A stretch of DNA of 64,000 nucleotides from Aneurinibacillus sp. Ricciae_BoGa-3. GTDB taxonomy: Bacteria > Bacillota > Bacilli > Aneurinibacillales > Aneurinibacillaceae. The notes below the pieces were generated by a model. It was not told the origin of the DNA. It did no database searches and saw nothing but the letters and a program-made list of their open reading frames with translations. Positions 1-8,739 of this stretch are shown here, in pieces (position 1 is the first letter of the stretch; the number at the start of each line of letters is the position of its first letter). A program made the translations under genes and the position numbers. Where the stretch lies: positions 1,552,001 to 1,616,000 of the forward strand of contig NZ_CP116887.1 of NCBI RefSeq assembly GCF_028421645.1, in the 5' to 3' direction.

Positions 1-1656
1 ATCTGGCGGCAGCACGCCTTAGCAGGGTCAATTGCGGCCACTATGGTGTTTATCCTGGGTTTCGTCTGGTTCTTCATGCAGCAGAGAGCAGGCCAACAGT
101 CCACTCATAACGAAACTGTAAAGAAAGGCCGCACAAACATTGCCAATAAAATCAGCCAATTAAAAGCCAGGCAGGAAAAGATCGGTGAACAATACATACA
201 GATGTCTCAGATGCTTGAGGCAAAAAGGCAAATGCTGAGCGCGCCTGCCATTACCTACGCGATCATAAACCGCGTGGAGGCGGAGCTAGCCGCTAAACGC
301 AACGGTTTGGAGAATCAGTATCGCCTGAGTGAAAAAATAAGCGAGAGAAGAAAAAGGATTGCGGCGCTCGATGAGCAAATTCAAGCAGCAAGGCAGTCTG
401 TTATAGAGGCCGAAGAAGAAGTGACGATCTGTCTGCCTCGCTGGCGCAGCTGGCTGGAGGCGAGAAATTTGCCGCGTGAGCTTTCACCGGAGGGTGCGCT
501 AGATATGTTTGTAGTGGTTGAATCGTGTTGTGACATTGTGCAGCAGATCCGCAGCTTACAAGAAGTAAATGATGCGTATCAGGAAGAAACCGATAACTAC
601 GGTGCACAGGTAAACGAAATGTATGAGAGAGCGGGACTTACAATGCCGGCGATGATGGACCCCATCTATGCGATTCGGGAGCTGAAAAAAGCCGCCGCAG
701 AAAGTCTGACAGCCCATCTTCAGTATGAGAAACTGAAACAAGACGAACAGGAAAACGCGGAGGCTATTACTGCATGCGAGGACAGCCTGAATATGTTGAG
801 CCAGGCATTGAATGATCTGTTAGGCACAGCCGATTGTGTGGAAGAAGAGCAATTTCGCATTCGGGCACGCCAGTGCAGCATGAGGCAGAAAAAACTTGAG
901 GAATTGCAAACCCATACCCATGCGCTCCGCCTGTTGTTAGGTGAAGAGGCCAAGATGCAAACCTTTGAACACGAGCTTTCGGCTGCCAGGGCACCAGGCG
1001 CGCAGGATAGGTACGGCGCCTACAAAGCCAGCCTGGAAGAGTCCCTTCAAAAGGTGAACCGTTGGCGTGATGAGAGAGGTGCTCTCCGCCAGCAGCTTGC
1101 CAATCTTGAAAGGGAAGGGACGCTTTCCGAAAGGCTGCAGGAATACGAAGAAATTGTCCAGGAGTTGAAGGATAAAATGCGGGAATGGAGCGTCTACGCT
1201 GCCTGCAGACAACTGTTAAAACAGTCGCGTGAGAAATATGAGCAGGAACGCCAGCCCGGTGTCATTCGGAATGCTTCCCGCTATTTTTCACAGATAACGG
1301 AAGGAAAATATACCGCTGTTCTGGCTCCGCTTGGCGAGAAGCGCCTGCTCGTCCAAAGGGATGACGGCCAGCGGATTGAGCCGGGGTATTTAAGCCGGGG
1401 GACAAAGGAACAGCTATACCTGGCGATACGTTTTGCCCTGGCGGGTGAATATGCAAGCCAGTGTGTACTTCCTCTTATTATGGATGATATATTCGTTAAT
1501 TTTGATGCACAGCGTCTGCGATCAACACTTAATGCCTTGCAGGCAGTGGCGCAAACCCACCAGATTCTACTGTTTACGTGCCACCCGCATGTTACAAATT
1601 CTTTGTGCGGGGAACATGCGGTGATCCGGATAGGTGAACAGCTGCCTGTTTTTTAA
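1..1656 (+). CDS. YhaN-like AAA ATPase with long coiled coil (5' end outside window)
   Basis: C-terminal part of a large SMC/Rad50-type ATPase. The frame is open from the first base, so the start lies upstream. The visible part opens with a hydrophobic segment (around nt 43-80), as in the membrane-hairpin region of YhaN proteins. About 400 highly charged, Glu/Gln/Lys/Arg-rich residues typical of coiled coil follow. The C-terminal half of the ATPase is clear: an ABC-type signature (LSRGTKEQLYLAIR, about nt 1390-1431) and a Walker B with D-loop (LPLIMDDIFVNFD, about nt 1471-1509). YhaN relatives are usually encoded beside an SbcD/YhaO-like nuclease, which would lie outside this window. Family assignment is good; the exact role is unknown. 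Confidence 0.8.
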   Translation: MWRQHALAGSIAATMVFILGFVWFFMQQRAGQQSTHNETVKKGRTNIANKISQLKARQEKIGEQYIQMSQMLEAKRQMLSAPAITYAIINRVEAELAAKRNGLENQYRLSEKISERRKRIAALDEQIQAARQSVIEAEEEVTICLPRWRSWLEARNLPRELSPEGALDMFVVVESCCDIVQQIRSLQEVNDAYQEETDNYGAQVNEMYERAGLTMPAMMDPIYAIRELKKAAAESLTAHLQYEKLKQDEQENAEAITACEDSLNMLSQALNDLLGTADCVEEEQFRIRARQCSMRQKKLEELQTHTHALRLLLGEEAKMQTFEHELSAARAPGAQDRYGAYKASLEESLQKVNRWRDERGALRQQLANLEREGTLSERLQEYEEIVQELKDKMREWSVYAACRQLLKQSREKYEQERQPGVIRNASRYFSQITEGKYTAVLAPLGEKRLLVQRDDGQRIEPGYLSRGTKEQLYLAIRFALAGEYASQCVLPLIMDDIFVNFDAQRLRSTLNALQAVAQTHQILLFTCHPHVTNSLCGEHAVIRIGEQLPVF

Positions 1657-1679
1657 CAAATCCACAGGAGACAGGGGGA

Positions 1680-3119
1680 ATGAATATGATTATCCGCCAG
1701 GAGGGATGGGTGCATAAACTGCTGCTTTCGCTAGCGGATAAAGCCAGCGCGGCAGAAAAAGAGAAAAAAATGCTCCAGATAGCGTTTGATAATGCCTATG
1801 AGGGGATCGTTATCGTAGATGCAGAAGGTATGGTGATCATGGCGAATGAAGCATACGCCCGTTTTCTCGGAACAACCATAAGCGGGTTAGTGGGACGGCA
1901 TGCGTCAGAAGTGATAGAAAACACCCGGATGCACGTTGTCGCCCGTACCGGGGTAGCCGAAATTGCACAGATGCAGAAAATTAATGGCCACAACATGATT
2001 GCCAACCGCATTCCTGTATTTAACGGGCAGAAGCTGTCAGCTGTTATCGGTACGGTTATTTTTCAGGAAGTGGATGATCTATTTGCGCTTACTTCCCGCT
2101 TTGAGAAGCTCAAGAAGGAGCTTGAATTTTATAAAGGTGAATGGAATAAAAAGCACCATGCTAAGTATTCCTTTGATTCCATATTGGGTACAAGTCCGGA
2201 AATTGAAGCAGTTAAGCGGCTGGCGCGCCGGGTTGCTAAAAATGATACAACGATTCTCATCAAGGGAGAGAGCGGCACGGGAAAGGAACTGTTTGCCCAT
2301 GCGATCCACCGGGAAAGCAGCCGGTTTAGCGGACCGCTTATTAAGGTGAACTGCGCTGCCATTCCAGAGACCTTATTTGAGTCTGAACTTTTCGGCTATA
2401 AGGAGGGTTCCTTCACCGGTGCCAAAAAGTCGGGCAAGAAGGGGAAATTCGCGGCAGCTCAGCATGGCACACTTTTTTTGGATGAGATCAGCGAAATGCC
2501 CCTAATGATGCAGGCCAAGCTGCTGCGTGTGCTTCAGGAAAAAGAAATTGAACCCCTTGGGTCCGAGGCGCCTGAATCCATTGATGTCCGCATTATCGCA
2601 GCCACAAATAAAAATCTGCAGACGCTGGTTGATGAAGGGAAATTCCGCAATGATTTGTATTACAGGCTGAATGTTGTCATGCTCGAAGTGCCGGCGCTGC
2701 GGGACCGGCAGGCTGACATTCCGCTCCTTACCTGCCATTTCCTGCGCCAGCTTGAGAAGGAAACAGGCATCCCCGTGGAAGGCGTGAATCCGGAGGCAGA
2801 GAAATTGCTATACGCCTACCCATGGCCGGGAAACATTCGTGAGCTGCGCAATGTGCTGGAGCGCGCCCTATATGTCAAGAATGGAAGTACCATAACGAGG
2901 CATGATTTGCCACACAGCATGTTTCAGTATCAGCAGGCTGAAAAATATGATGCGCAACATCACCTCACGCTCAAGTTCGCAGTTGAACAGCTGGAGGAGG
3001 AGTTAATCAGGCGTGCGCTAAAAGAAACGAAGGGAAGCAAGATTGAAGCGGCTGCCCAATTAGGGATAAGTAAGTCGTCCTTGTATGAAAAGATAACGAA
3101 ATATGAAATTTCCGATTAA
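1680..3119 (+). CDS. PAS-domain sigma-54-dependent transcriptional activator
   Basis: A 479-residue enhancer-binding protein. A PAS sensor domain (about residues 30-135) is followed by a short helical linker, a sigma-54 AAA+ domain from about 165 with Walker A GESGTGKE (196-203), the sigma-54 contact loop and Walker B TLFLDEI (264-270), and a Fis-type helix-turn-helix at the C-terminus (about 440-477). The contact loop reads GSFTGA (243-248) rather than the usual GAFTGA; Ser here is a known variant position. The start follows a purine-rich RBS (CAGGAGACAGGGGG). It sits directly upstream of paired palindromes and a textbook -24/-12 promoter driving the ketone-body operon, so it very probably activates that operon. 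The ligand sensed by the PAS domain is not evident. Confidence 0.93.
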   Translation: MNMIIRQEGWVHKLLLSLADKASAAEKEKKMLQIAFDNAYEGIVIVDAEGMVIMANEAYARFLGTTISGLVGRHASEVIENTRMHVVARTGVAEIAQMQKINGHNMIANRIPVFNGQKLSAVIGTVIFQEVDDLFALTSRFEKLKKELEFYKGEWNKKHHAKYSFDSILGTSPEIEAVKRLARRVAKNDTTILIKGESGTGKELFAHAIHRESSRFSGPLIKVNCAAIPETLFESELFGYKEGSFTGAKKSGKKGKFAAAQHGTLFLDEISEMPLMMQAKLLRVLQEKEIEPLGSEAPESIDVRIIAATNKNLQTLVDEGKFRNDLYYRLNVVMLEVPALRDRQADIPLLTCHFLRQLEKETGIPVEGVNPEAEKLLYAYPWPGNIRELRNVLERALYVKNGSTITRHDLPHSMFQYQQAEKYDAQHHLTLKFAVEQLEEELIRRALKETKGSKIEAAAQLGISKSSLYEKITKYEISD

Positions 3120-3148
3120 AGGTTTTGAAGCGAAATTGTACCTTGGAT

Positions 3149-3175
3149 AAGCCCGCAGAAGAGGATTGCGGGCTT
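3149..3175 (+). terminator. Hairpin after the sigma-54 activator gene
   Basis: AAGCCCGC (3149-3156) pairs with GCGGGCTT (3168-3175) across an 11-nt loop, 30 bp after the stop codon. The T-run is short, so this is a modest intrinsic terminator that separates the regulator from the operon it controls. Confidence 0.6.
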
Positions 3176-3180
3176 TCCAC

Positions 3181-3211
3181 ATTTCCGGAAATCACTTCCG
3201 AATTTTCGGAA
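3181..3211 (+). promoter_or_regulatory. Paired palindromes, probable activator-binding sites (UAS)
   Basis: Two related inverted repeats lie close together: ATTTCCGGAAAT (3181-3192, perfect) and TTCCGAA-TT-TTCGGAA (3196-3211, 7-bp arms). Both share the TTCCG/CGGAA half-site. They lie about 120-150 bp upstream of the sigma-54 promoter, the usual distance for enhancer-binding proteins, directly after the gene for one. Binding itself is inferred. Confidence 0.6.
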
Positions 3212-3332
3212 ATAGGGAGGGTGTCCATGTCTTTTTTTACTTCTTTTTAATCGAGCGAAGCTGCTGAAGGATATCGCATAAAATGAGCTTTGTTACCGCA
3301 TGGGCGTGAATTTGCAGCACGCAAACAAAAAA

Positions 3333-3350
3333 TTGGCATGATTGTTGCTT
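3333..3350 (+). promoter_or_regulatory. Sigma-54 (-24/-12) promoter of the ketone-body operon
   Basis: TTGGCATGATTGTTGCTT: the invariant GG (3335-3336) and GC (3347-3348) are separated by exactly 10 bases, matching TGGCAC-N5-TTGC. It lies 78 bp upstream of the first structural gene, with the cognate type of activator encoded immediately upstream. Confidence 0.88.
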
Positions 3351-3428
3351 GTTAAATTAAATGAAAATGCCAATTTTTCTTGCAAGCGATTTCATCATAA
3401 ATCTGCATGATGCATAGGAGTGGAGAAT

Positions 3429-4118
3429 ATGAGTGTGTATACGAACATCGCGGACGCCCTGCAAGGCATTCAAGACGGGGCAACCATCATGGCAGGCGGT
3501 TTTGGCCTGGTCGGAATTCCCGAAAAACTGATTCTGGGCCTGGTGGAAAAGGGGGTCAAAAACCTCACTGTTATTTCTAATAACTGCGGCGTAGACGATT
3601 GGGGGCTTGGCCTCCTGCTGCAGAATAAACAGATTAAGAAGATGATCGCATCCTATGTCGGGGAAAATAAAGAGTTTGAACGCCAGTTTCTTTCAGGTGA
3701 ACTGGAAGTCGAACTTAATCCACAGGGCACGCTGGCTGAAAGAATTCGGGCAGGTGGAGCAGGCATTCCAGCGTTCTATACGCCGGCTGGCGTAGGTACA
3801 CCGCTTGCGGATGGTCGTGAAACAAGAGTGTTTAACGGCAAGGAATATTTGCTTGAAACGGCTTTAACTGCTGATTTCTCGATTGTAAAGGCTTGGAAAG
3901 GCGATACGCTGGGCAACCTGGTCTACCGCAAGACAGCCCAGAACTTCAATCCCATTATGGCGGCTGCGGGCCGCATAACCATTGCTGAGGTTGAAGAACT
4001 TGTACAGCCTGGAGAGCTTGATCCAGATGCTATTCATACGCCAAGCATCTATGTGCAGCGCATTATTGCTTGCAACAATTATGAAAAACGCATTGAACGG
4101 AAAACCGTTCGGGTATAG
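3429..4118 (+). CDS. scoA: 3-oxoacid CoA-transferase subunit A
   Basis: A 229-residue alpha subunit of a succinyl-CoA (or acetyl-CoA):acetoacetate CoA-transferase, which activates acetoacetate to acetoacetyl-CoA. Family motifs are visible: [13 protein letters not shown] near the N-terminus, and [16 protein letters not shown] around residue 115. An in-frame GTG at 3420 overlaps the RBS itself (ATAGGAGTGGAGA); ATG 3429 has an 8-base spacing and is preferred. First gene of a three-gene sigma-54 operon with the B subunit 11 bp downstream. Whether succinyl-CoA or acetyl-CoA is the CoA donor cannot be told from sequence; the pairing with hydroxybutyrate dehydrogenase favours use of ketone bodies or polyhydroxybutyrate products. 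Confidence 0.92.
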   Translation: MSVYTNIADALQGIQDGATIMAGGFGLVGIPEKLILGLVEKGVKNLTVISNNCGVDDWGLGLLLQNKQIKKMIASYVGENKEFERQFLSGELEVELNPQGTLAERIRAGGAGIPAFYTPAGVGTPLADGRETRVFNGKEYLLETALTADFSIVKAWKGDTLGNLVYRKTAQNFNPIMAAAGRITIAEVEELVQPGELDPDAIHTPSIYVQRIIACNNYEKRIERKTVRV

Positions 4119-4129
4119 GAGGAGAGAGC

Positions 4130-4783
4130 ATGGCGTTAACGAGAGAACAAATCGCACAGCGTGCCGCGCAGGAAATTGAGGATGGCTACTATGTAAACTT
4201 AGGCATCGGAATCCCAACACTGGTTGCCAACTATATCCCGGCGGATAAACAGGTGATCCTGCAATCTGAAAACGGCCTGCTTGGCATCGGCCCTTTCCCA
4301 ACCGAGGATCAACTGGATGCGGAATGCATTAATGCGGGTAAAGAGACCATTACGATGATACCGGGCGCGAGCGTATTCAACAGTGCGGAATCATTCAGCA
4401 TGATCCGCGGCGGCCATATTGATCTGGCCATACTTGGCGGAATGGAAGTCTCAGAGCAGGGTGATCTGGCTAATTGGATGATTCCTGGCAAAATGGTGAA
4501 AGGTATGGGAGGCGCTATGGACCTGGTGCATGGCGCTAAGCGGGTTATCGTCATTATGGATCACTGCAACAAACAGGGCCAGCCCAAAATCCTTCGCACG
4601 TGCAGCCTTCCACTCACCGGTAAAGGCGTTGTGAACCGGATTATTACCGACCGGTCCGTGATGGATGTAACGGATAAAGGGCTTGTTCTGATAGAAGTTG
4701 TGCCGGGATATACGGTTCAGGATATTCTCGACTGCACAGAGGCCGAACTTATCATTTCTGACAAACTTATAAACAACCAGTAA
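4130..4783 (+). CDS. scoB: 3-oxoacid CoA-transferase subunit B
   Basis: A 217-residue beta subunit carrying the catalytic glutamate in the SENGLLG motif (Glu47), which forms the covalent glutamyl-CoA intermediate in this family. The N-terminal NLGIGIPT motif and full family length are present, so the enzyme looks functional. The start follows TAGGAGGAGAGAGC with ideal spacing, 11 bp after subunit A, so the two are co-translated from one message. Confidence 0.93.
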   Translation: MALTREQIAQRAAQEIEDGYYVNLGIGIPTLVANYIPADKQVILQSENGLLGIGPFPTEDQLDAECINAGKETITMIPGASVFNSAESFSMIRGGHIDLAILGGMEVSEQGDLANWMIPGKMVKGMGGAMDLVHGAKRVIVIMDHCNKQGQPKILRTCSLPLTGKGVVNRIITDRSVMDVTDKGLVLIEVVPGYTVQDILDCTEAELIISDKLINNQ

Positions 4784-4810
4784 AATCTGCAGGACAAGGA
4801 GCACGTGAAC

Positions 4811-5593
4811 ATGGGACTCGTAGAGAGTAAAATTGTCTTTATTACAGGAGCTGCCAGCGGCATTGGGCTGGAGATTGCCAGGGAATTTGCCAAAGAGGGG
4901 GCAAAAGTTGCAATCAGCGACCTTCATGAAGGCGCTGCCATAGAGGCTGCAGAGCAACTACAGGGGGCAGGGTTTGACGCCCTTGGGCTTGGCTGCAACG
5001 TTGTTGACGAAGGGCAGCTGACGGCGGCCCTGGATAAAACCATTGCACATTATGGCCGTCTGGATGTTCTTATTAATAATGCGGGCCTCCAGTATGTTTC
5101 TCCAATCGAGGAGTTTCCGACGGAGAAATTTGAACTGCTGATCAAAGTTATGCTTCAGGCGCCTTTCATGGCGATCAAACATGTATTCCCGATGATGAAA
5201 AAGCAGGGTTTTGGTCGTATTATCAATATGGCATCCGTTAATGGGCTTATTGGATTCGCCGGCAAAGCGGCCTATAATTCTGCAAAACATGGCCTTATTG
5301 GCCTAACCAAGGTTGCTGCCCTAGAAGGGGCTGAGCATGGGGTAACTGTTAACGCCCTATGCCCGGGATATGTGGATACACCGCTTGTCCGCAATCAGCT
5401 CATTGACTTGGCTCGCACCCGCAATGTTCCGCTTGAGAAGGTGCTCGAAGAGGTTATTTACCCCCTCGTTCCCCAGAAGCGGCTGTTAACCGTTCAGGAA
5501 ATTGCTGATTACGCGCTGTTTATTGCAAGCGATAGGTCGAGAAGTATTACCGGCCAGGCGCTTGTCATTGACGGCGGGTATACGGCTCAGTAA
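4811..5593 (+). CDS. bdhA: 3-hydroxybutyrate dehydrogenase (SDR family)
   Basis: A 260-residue short-chain dehydrogenase that oxidises D-3-hydroxybutyrate to acetoacetate with NAD+, feeding the CoA-transferase encoded just upstream. Seen: the nucleotide-binding TGAASGIG, the NNAG motif, the catalytic Ser (ASVNG) and YNSAKHG (Tyr and Lys), and a C-terminal ITGQALVIDGGY. GTG 4805 is only 3 bases from the AAGGAG RBS, so ATG 4811 (9-base spacing) is chosen. The substrate is assigned from overall similarity plus operon context; SDRs are hard to tell apart by motif alone. Confidence 0.88.
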   Translation: MGLVESKIVFITGAASGIGLEIAREFAKEGAKVAISDLHEGAAIEAAEQLQGAGFDALGLGCNVVDEGQLTAALDKTIAHYGRLDVLINNAGLQYVSPIEEFPTEKFELLIKVMLQAPFMAIKHVFPMMKKQGFGRIINMASVNGLIGFAGKAAYNSAKHGLIGLTKVAALEGAEHGVTVNALCPGYVDTPLVRNQLIDLARTRNVPLEKVLEEVIYPLVPQKRLLTVQEIADYALFIASDRSRSITGQALVIDGGYTAQ

Positions 5594-5600
5594 ATTAAGA

Positions 5601-5630
5601 AAACCGGAGAGCGTCTGCTTCTCCGGTTTT
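5601..5630. terminator. Bidirectional terminator between bdhA and the MFS gene
   Basis: AAACCGGAGA (5601-5610) pairs with TCTCCGGTTT (5620-5629), followed by T-rich sequence on the plus strand and A-rich sequence on the other side. It sits between convergent genes and its last bases overlap the MFS stop codon. Confidence 0.85.
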
Positions 5631-6801
5631 ATTTGCTTCCTAATAGCCCTAAAACGATAACGGACAGCATGGTCATGACGAAGAACATTGTGAAGATAGC
5701 GGAGAATCCGACATGGGCTCCGATCATAATGCCAACCAGATAGGGAGCGATAATGCCTGCGATCCGCCCAAATCCCATTGCCCAGCCTGTGCCTGTTGCC
5801 CGAAACGAGGTAGGATACTGCTCCGCCGTGTACGCATAAGTTGCACCGAAAGCACCTAAGTTAAAGAAGGAAAGGCATGCGCCGGTAATAAGCAGCATGG
5901 GAAGACTGGTAGATAGACCGAACAGCAGGGAGAATACGGCTGATAGGGCCATGAAGGTAACGAGTGTATTCTTTTTCCCCCATTTCTCCACAAGGTAGGC
6001 AGCAGCAAAATAGCCGGGGATTTGGACGATGGTCATAAAAAGCACATATTGAAAACTTTTTAAGAGTGTATACCCTTTCAAGATCATAATAGATGGCATC
6101 CACATAAACATGCCATAGTACGAGAATACCGAGACAAACCACAGCACCCACAACACCAGGGACATACGGCGATACGGGTAGGACCAGATAAGCCGGATGT
6201 TTTGGACGATCGTCTGCCTTGTTTCTTTTTCAAAGGCCGGTGTTTCCGGAAGTTTCCTGCGAAGATAAAGCGCGTATAGTGCAGGAATGGCGCCAAGAAA
6301 AAGCCCGATTCTCCACCCGTACTGAGGAATGATGAAATAAGAGATAATCGCCGCGATAAGCGCCCCCATTGCCCAGAAACTCTGCAGCCAAACAACCCAT
6401 TTAGCGCGTTCATGTTGAGGAGAAGCTTCCAGCACATAAGTAGTAGCGACCGGCAATTCGCCTCCCAGGCCAAACCCCACAAAAAAACGGACCAACATAA
6501 ATAACGCAAATGTCGTCACAAAAGCATTCAAGCCCGTAGCCAAACTGTATATGAGCAGGGTGAAAACAAACAGGTTTTTACGGCCATATCGATCGGCCCA
6601 CAATCCCGCAATAGCTGCTCCCAGCGCCATGCCGACAAAGTTAATCGTTCCGATGAGTCCTAACTGTTCCGGATTTAATCCCCATTCACCCTTAATCGCA
6701 GCGAGAACAAACGCGAGAATACCAACGTCCATCGAATCAAATAACAGGCCAATTCCTGTCAAACCTAGCAATGCCAGTGAACCCTGGCTTCCTTTTTTCA
6801 T
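5629..6801 (-). CDS. MFS transporter, sugar/aromatic-acid transporter type
   Basis: A 390-residue major facilitator with about 12 hydrophobic segments. The loop 2-3 motif is GLWADRYGRKN, and the N-terminus (GIGLLFDSMDVGILAFVL) has the acidic D-x-x-D pattern of the aromatic-acid/niacin and sugar branch. ATG 6801 is preferred to GTG 6808-6810 because the AGAGGG RBS overlaps the GTG. It is convergent with the ketone-body operon; uptake of a short-chain hydroxy acid would fit but is only a guess from position. Confidence 0.85.
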   Translation of the reverse strand: MKKGSQGSLALLGLTGIGLLFDSMDVGILAFVLAAIKGEWGLNPEQLGLIGTINFVGMALGAAIAGLWADRYGRKNLFVFTLLIYSLATGLNAFVTTFALFMLVRFFVGFGLGGELPVATTYVLEASPQHERAKWVVWLQSFWAMGALIAAIISYFIIPQYGWRIGLFLGAIPALYALYLRRKLPETPAFEKETRQTIVQNIRLIWSYPYRRMSLVLWVLWFVSVFSYYGMFMWMPSIMILKGYTLLKSFQYVLFMTIVQIPGYFAAAYLVEKWGKKNTLVTFMALSAVFSLLFGLSTSLPMLLITGACLSFFNLGAFGATYAYTAEQYPTSFRATGTGWAMGFGRIAGIIAPYLVGIMIGAHVGFSAIFTMFFVMTMLSVIVLGLLGSK

Positions 6802-6944
6802 TGGGATCACCCTCTTTCTTCATAATGCAATGTATTCAGCTTAAGGTGAATGTGACTATATTTTCCCGGTTTATCTACAAAACAAAGCGGGTAAACATAA
6901 TATGTAAACAAATATAGAGAAAGTTGTACAGGAGAGAGGCAGAA

Positions 6945-7079
6945 ATGAATCCATATGTAGAAGAACTGCTTAAGCTGGGTATCTATAAAATTGGCGAAAG
7001 GCAGCTATATGAATGCTCCGAAGAAGAAGTTAAGCGGGTCCTAATAGATGCGTCCGAAAGCCACGAAAACTTTATCTAA
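6945..7079 (+). CDS. Small protein resembling Fur-regulated basic protein A (FbpA family)
   Basis: A 44-residue protein (MNPYVEELLKLGIYK...). The pattern LLKLGIYKxxxRQLYE followed by an acidic helix resembles the short FbpA family, whose Bacillus members act with a small RNA in iron sparing. It has a strong RBS (AGGAGAGAGGCAGAA) and its own terminator, so it is probably expressed. Unlike its name family it is not basic, and no clear 7-1-7 Fur box is visible upstream; the family link is a pattern match only. Confidence 0.6.
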   Translation: MNPYVEELLKLGIYKIGERQLYECSEEEVKRVLIDASESHENFI

Positions 7080-7085
7080 TGTCAT

Positions 7086-7125
7086 GAACCGCTCTCTGCA
7101 ATTATTGCAGAGGGCGGTTCGTTTA
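7086..7125 (+). terminator. Rho-independent terminator
   Basis: Arms 7086-7100 and 7106-7120 (GAACCGCTCTCTGCA with TGCAGAGGGCGGTTC, one mismatch) close a 5-nt loop and are followed by GTTTATTT. It ends the small gene just upstream. Confidence 0.85.
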
Positions 7126-7195
7126 TTTGCGTATTTTTGGTAAACTAGATGAAGGAAACCACAGTTAATGCGGGAACGAGTGGGGGGGAATACGA

Positions 7196-8688
7196 TTGGT
7201 CGATCATAGGATGGATCAAACGGCATTACAGGCTGTCAGTATTTTGGAATCCATATCAGAAGCTTTTTTTTCTATTGACAATGCTTGGCGCTTTACCTAC
7301 CTGAATAAGGAAGCTGAACGATTTATCCGCAGGAACCGTCATGAATTAATTGGCAAAATTATGTGGGAAGAATTCCCTGAAGATTTTTGTACAAAATATG
7401 CCAATGATACGCGGCGTGTTTTAAAAGAGCAGGTAAGCATTGAACTGGAAGACTATTTTTCCTCACTAAATAAGTGGTTCCTTGTACGGCTCTCGCCGAT
7501 TGAGAATGGCCTGTGTATCTATTTTCGGGACATCACAAAACTTAAGCAGTCCCACCTTGAACTTTTGCAGACATTAGAAAAAAATGCACAGATGATTTCA
7601 GCGGTTGCCAACACAACTACAGGTGTTACCATTTCCAATCCCCGGCTTCCGGATAACCCGCTGATTTACGTCAACGAAGGTTTCACACGGCTAACAGGGT
7701 ACTCCAAGGAAGAGGTGCTGCAGAAAAACAGCCGTTTTCTTCAGGGCAAAAACACAGACCTGGCAACCGTGAACCAGGTGCGTGAAGCCATGAACAAGGG
7801 TGTGCCGGTAACAGTCGAAATGCTGAATTACCGTAAAGACGGGGAGCCTTTCTGGAATGAGCTCTCGATTACACCTGTTTTTGATGAAGAAGGAAAATTG
7901 CTGTATTTTGTTGGGCTGCAGATAGACGTCACCAGACGCAAGCTCGCTGAGCAGCAGTTAAAAAAGGAACTTGAGTTTGCCAAACATGTACAACAAAGTG
8001 TGCTCAGCCCTTCGCTGGTCACCCGGTATATTGAGATTGATGCTGCTTATATTCCCTCAGAGCAACTGGCAGGGATATGTACTGCTGGTATGAAATAGAC
8101 GAAGATAGATACGGGATTATGCTGCTTGATGTAGTTGGGCATGGCATTGGAGCCTCTTTGATCAGTATGTCTATTCGCTCCCTGCTGCATGGCCTCATTA
8201 CTCGCCTGGCTGATCCGGTAAAGGTGACCCGAGAGCTAAACCGGCATATGAGAAATCTATACAGAGGTGAAACGGGCATGGTGCCTGCGTATTTCACCGC
8301 ACTGTACCTCGTCGTCGACTGCAAGCGTAAAACGATTGAGTATGTTAATGCAGGGCATCCGCCTGGAATGGCATTGTTTGGAGATGGGCGGTTTGAAATG
8401 CTGTCAGAAGGAACGATTCCCCTCGGCATCCTGCCAGCTATCGAAATAACAAAGGGAGTCATTTCGTATACGGATATAGACAGGGTTAGGTTAGCCCTTT
8501 ATACGGACGGTTTGGTTGAAAGGGAGGGGGAGCCTACACTGGATTCAGTTGAAAACCTTAAGAGGTTTCTTCTTGACCATTATTGGGCAGACAATCACAC
8601 CGTTATCGAGCGAACGGTGGCTGAGTATCAGGCAGAGGGCAGCTTGAAGGATGACGTATGCTTAATATCGATGACGATATCATGTTAA
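7196..8688 (+). pseudogene. PAS-LOV-PP2C (SpoIIE/RsbU-type) phosphatase, split by a -1 frameshift
   Basis: Two abutting frames together encode one regulator: PAS (about residues 20-115), a LOV-type PAS (about 130-250), and a PP2C serine phosphatase. Frame one runs 7196-8098; the phosphatase continues in the -1 frame from about 8077 to 8688. At 8072-8076 the sequence reads GCAGGGATATG where GCAGGGGATATG would restore the family reading EQLAGDMYCWYE, so one G is missing. Phosphatase motifs DVVGHGIGASL and a C-terminal DDVCLI are intact. The LOV domain keeps the flavin-contact residues (RFLQG, NYRKDG, FWNEL, GLQIDVT) but reads NSRFLQG instead of NCRFLQG: the photo-active Cys is Ser (AGC, 7730-7732). 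TTG 7196 follows a GGGGGGGAA RBS. The gene faces a STAS/kinase operon, its likely target. Confidence 0.88.
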
Positions 8689-8693
8689 AAACC

Positions 8694-8722
8694 AGAGGGC
8701 AGATCCCATTTATCTGCCCTCT
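8694..8722. terminator. Bidirectional hairpin between convergent genes
   Basis: AGAGGGCAGAT (8694-8704) pairs perfectly with ATCTGCCCTCT (8712-8722) between the phosphatase gene and the convergent STAS gene. T-rich flanks are weak on the plus side and better on the minus side (GGTTTTTAA). Confidence 0.7.
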
Positions 8723-8739
8723 TGCTGTTGAAGTGATTG

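Noticed and set aside
8072..8100. Programmed -1 frameshift in the phosphatase gene
   Set aside because: No slippery heptamer (X XXY YYZ) occurs at the junction, and the missing base falls exactly where the family sequence needs one G.
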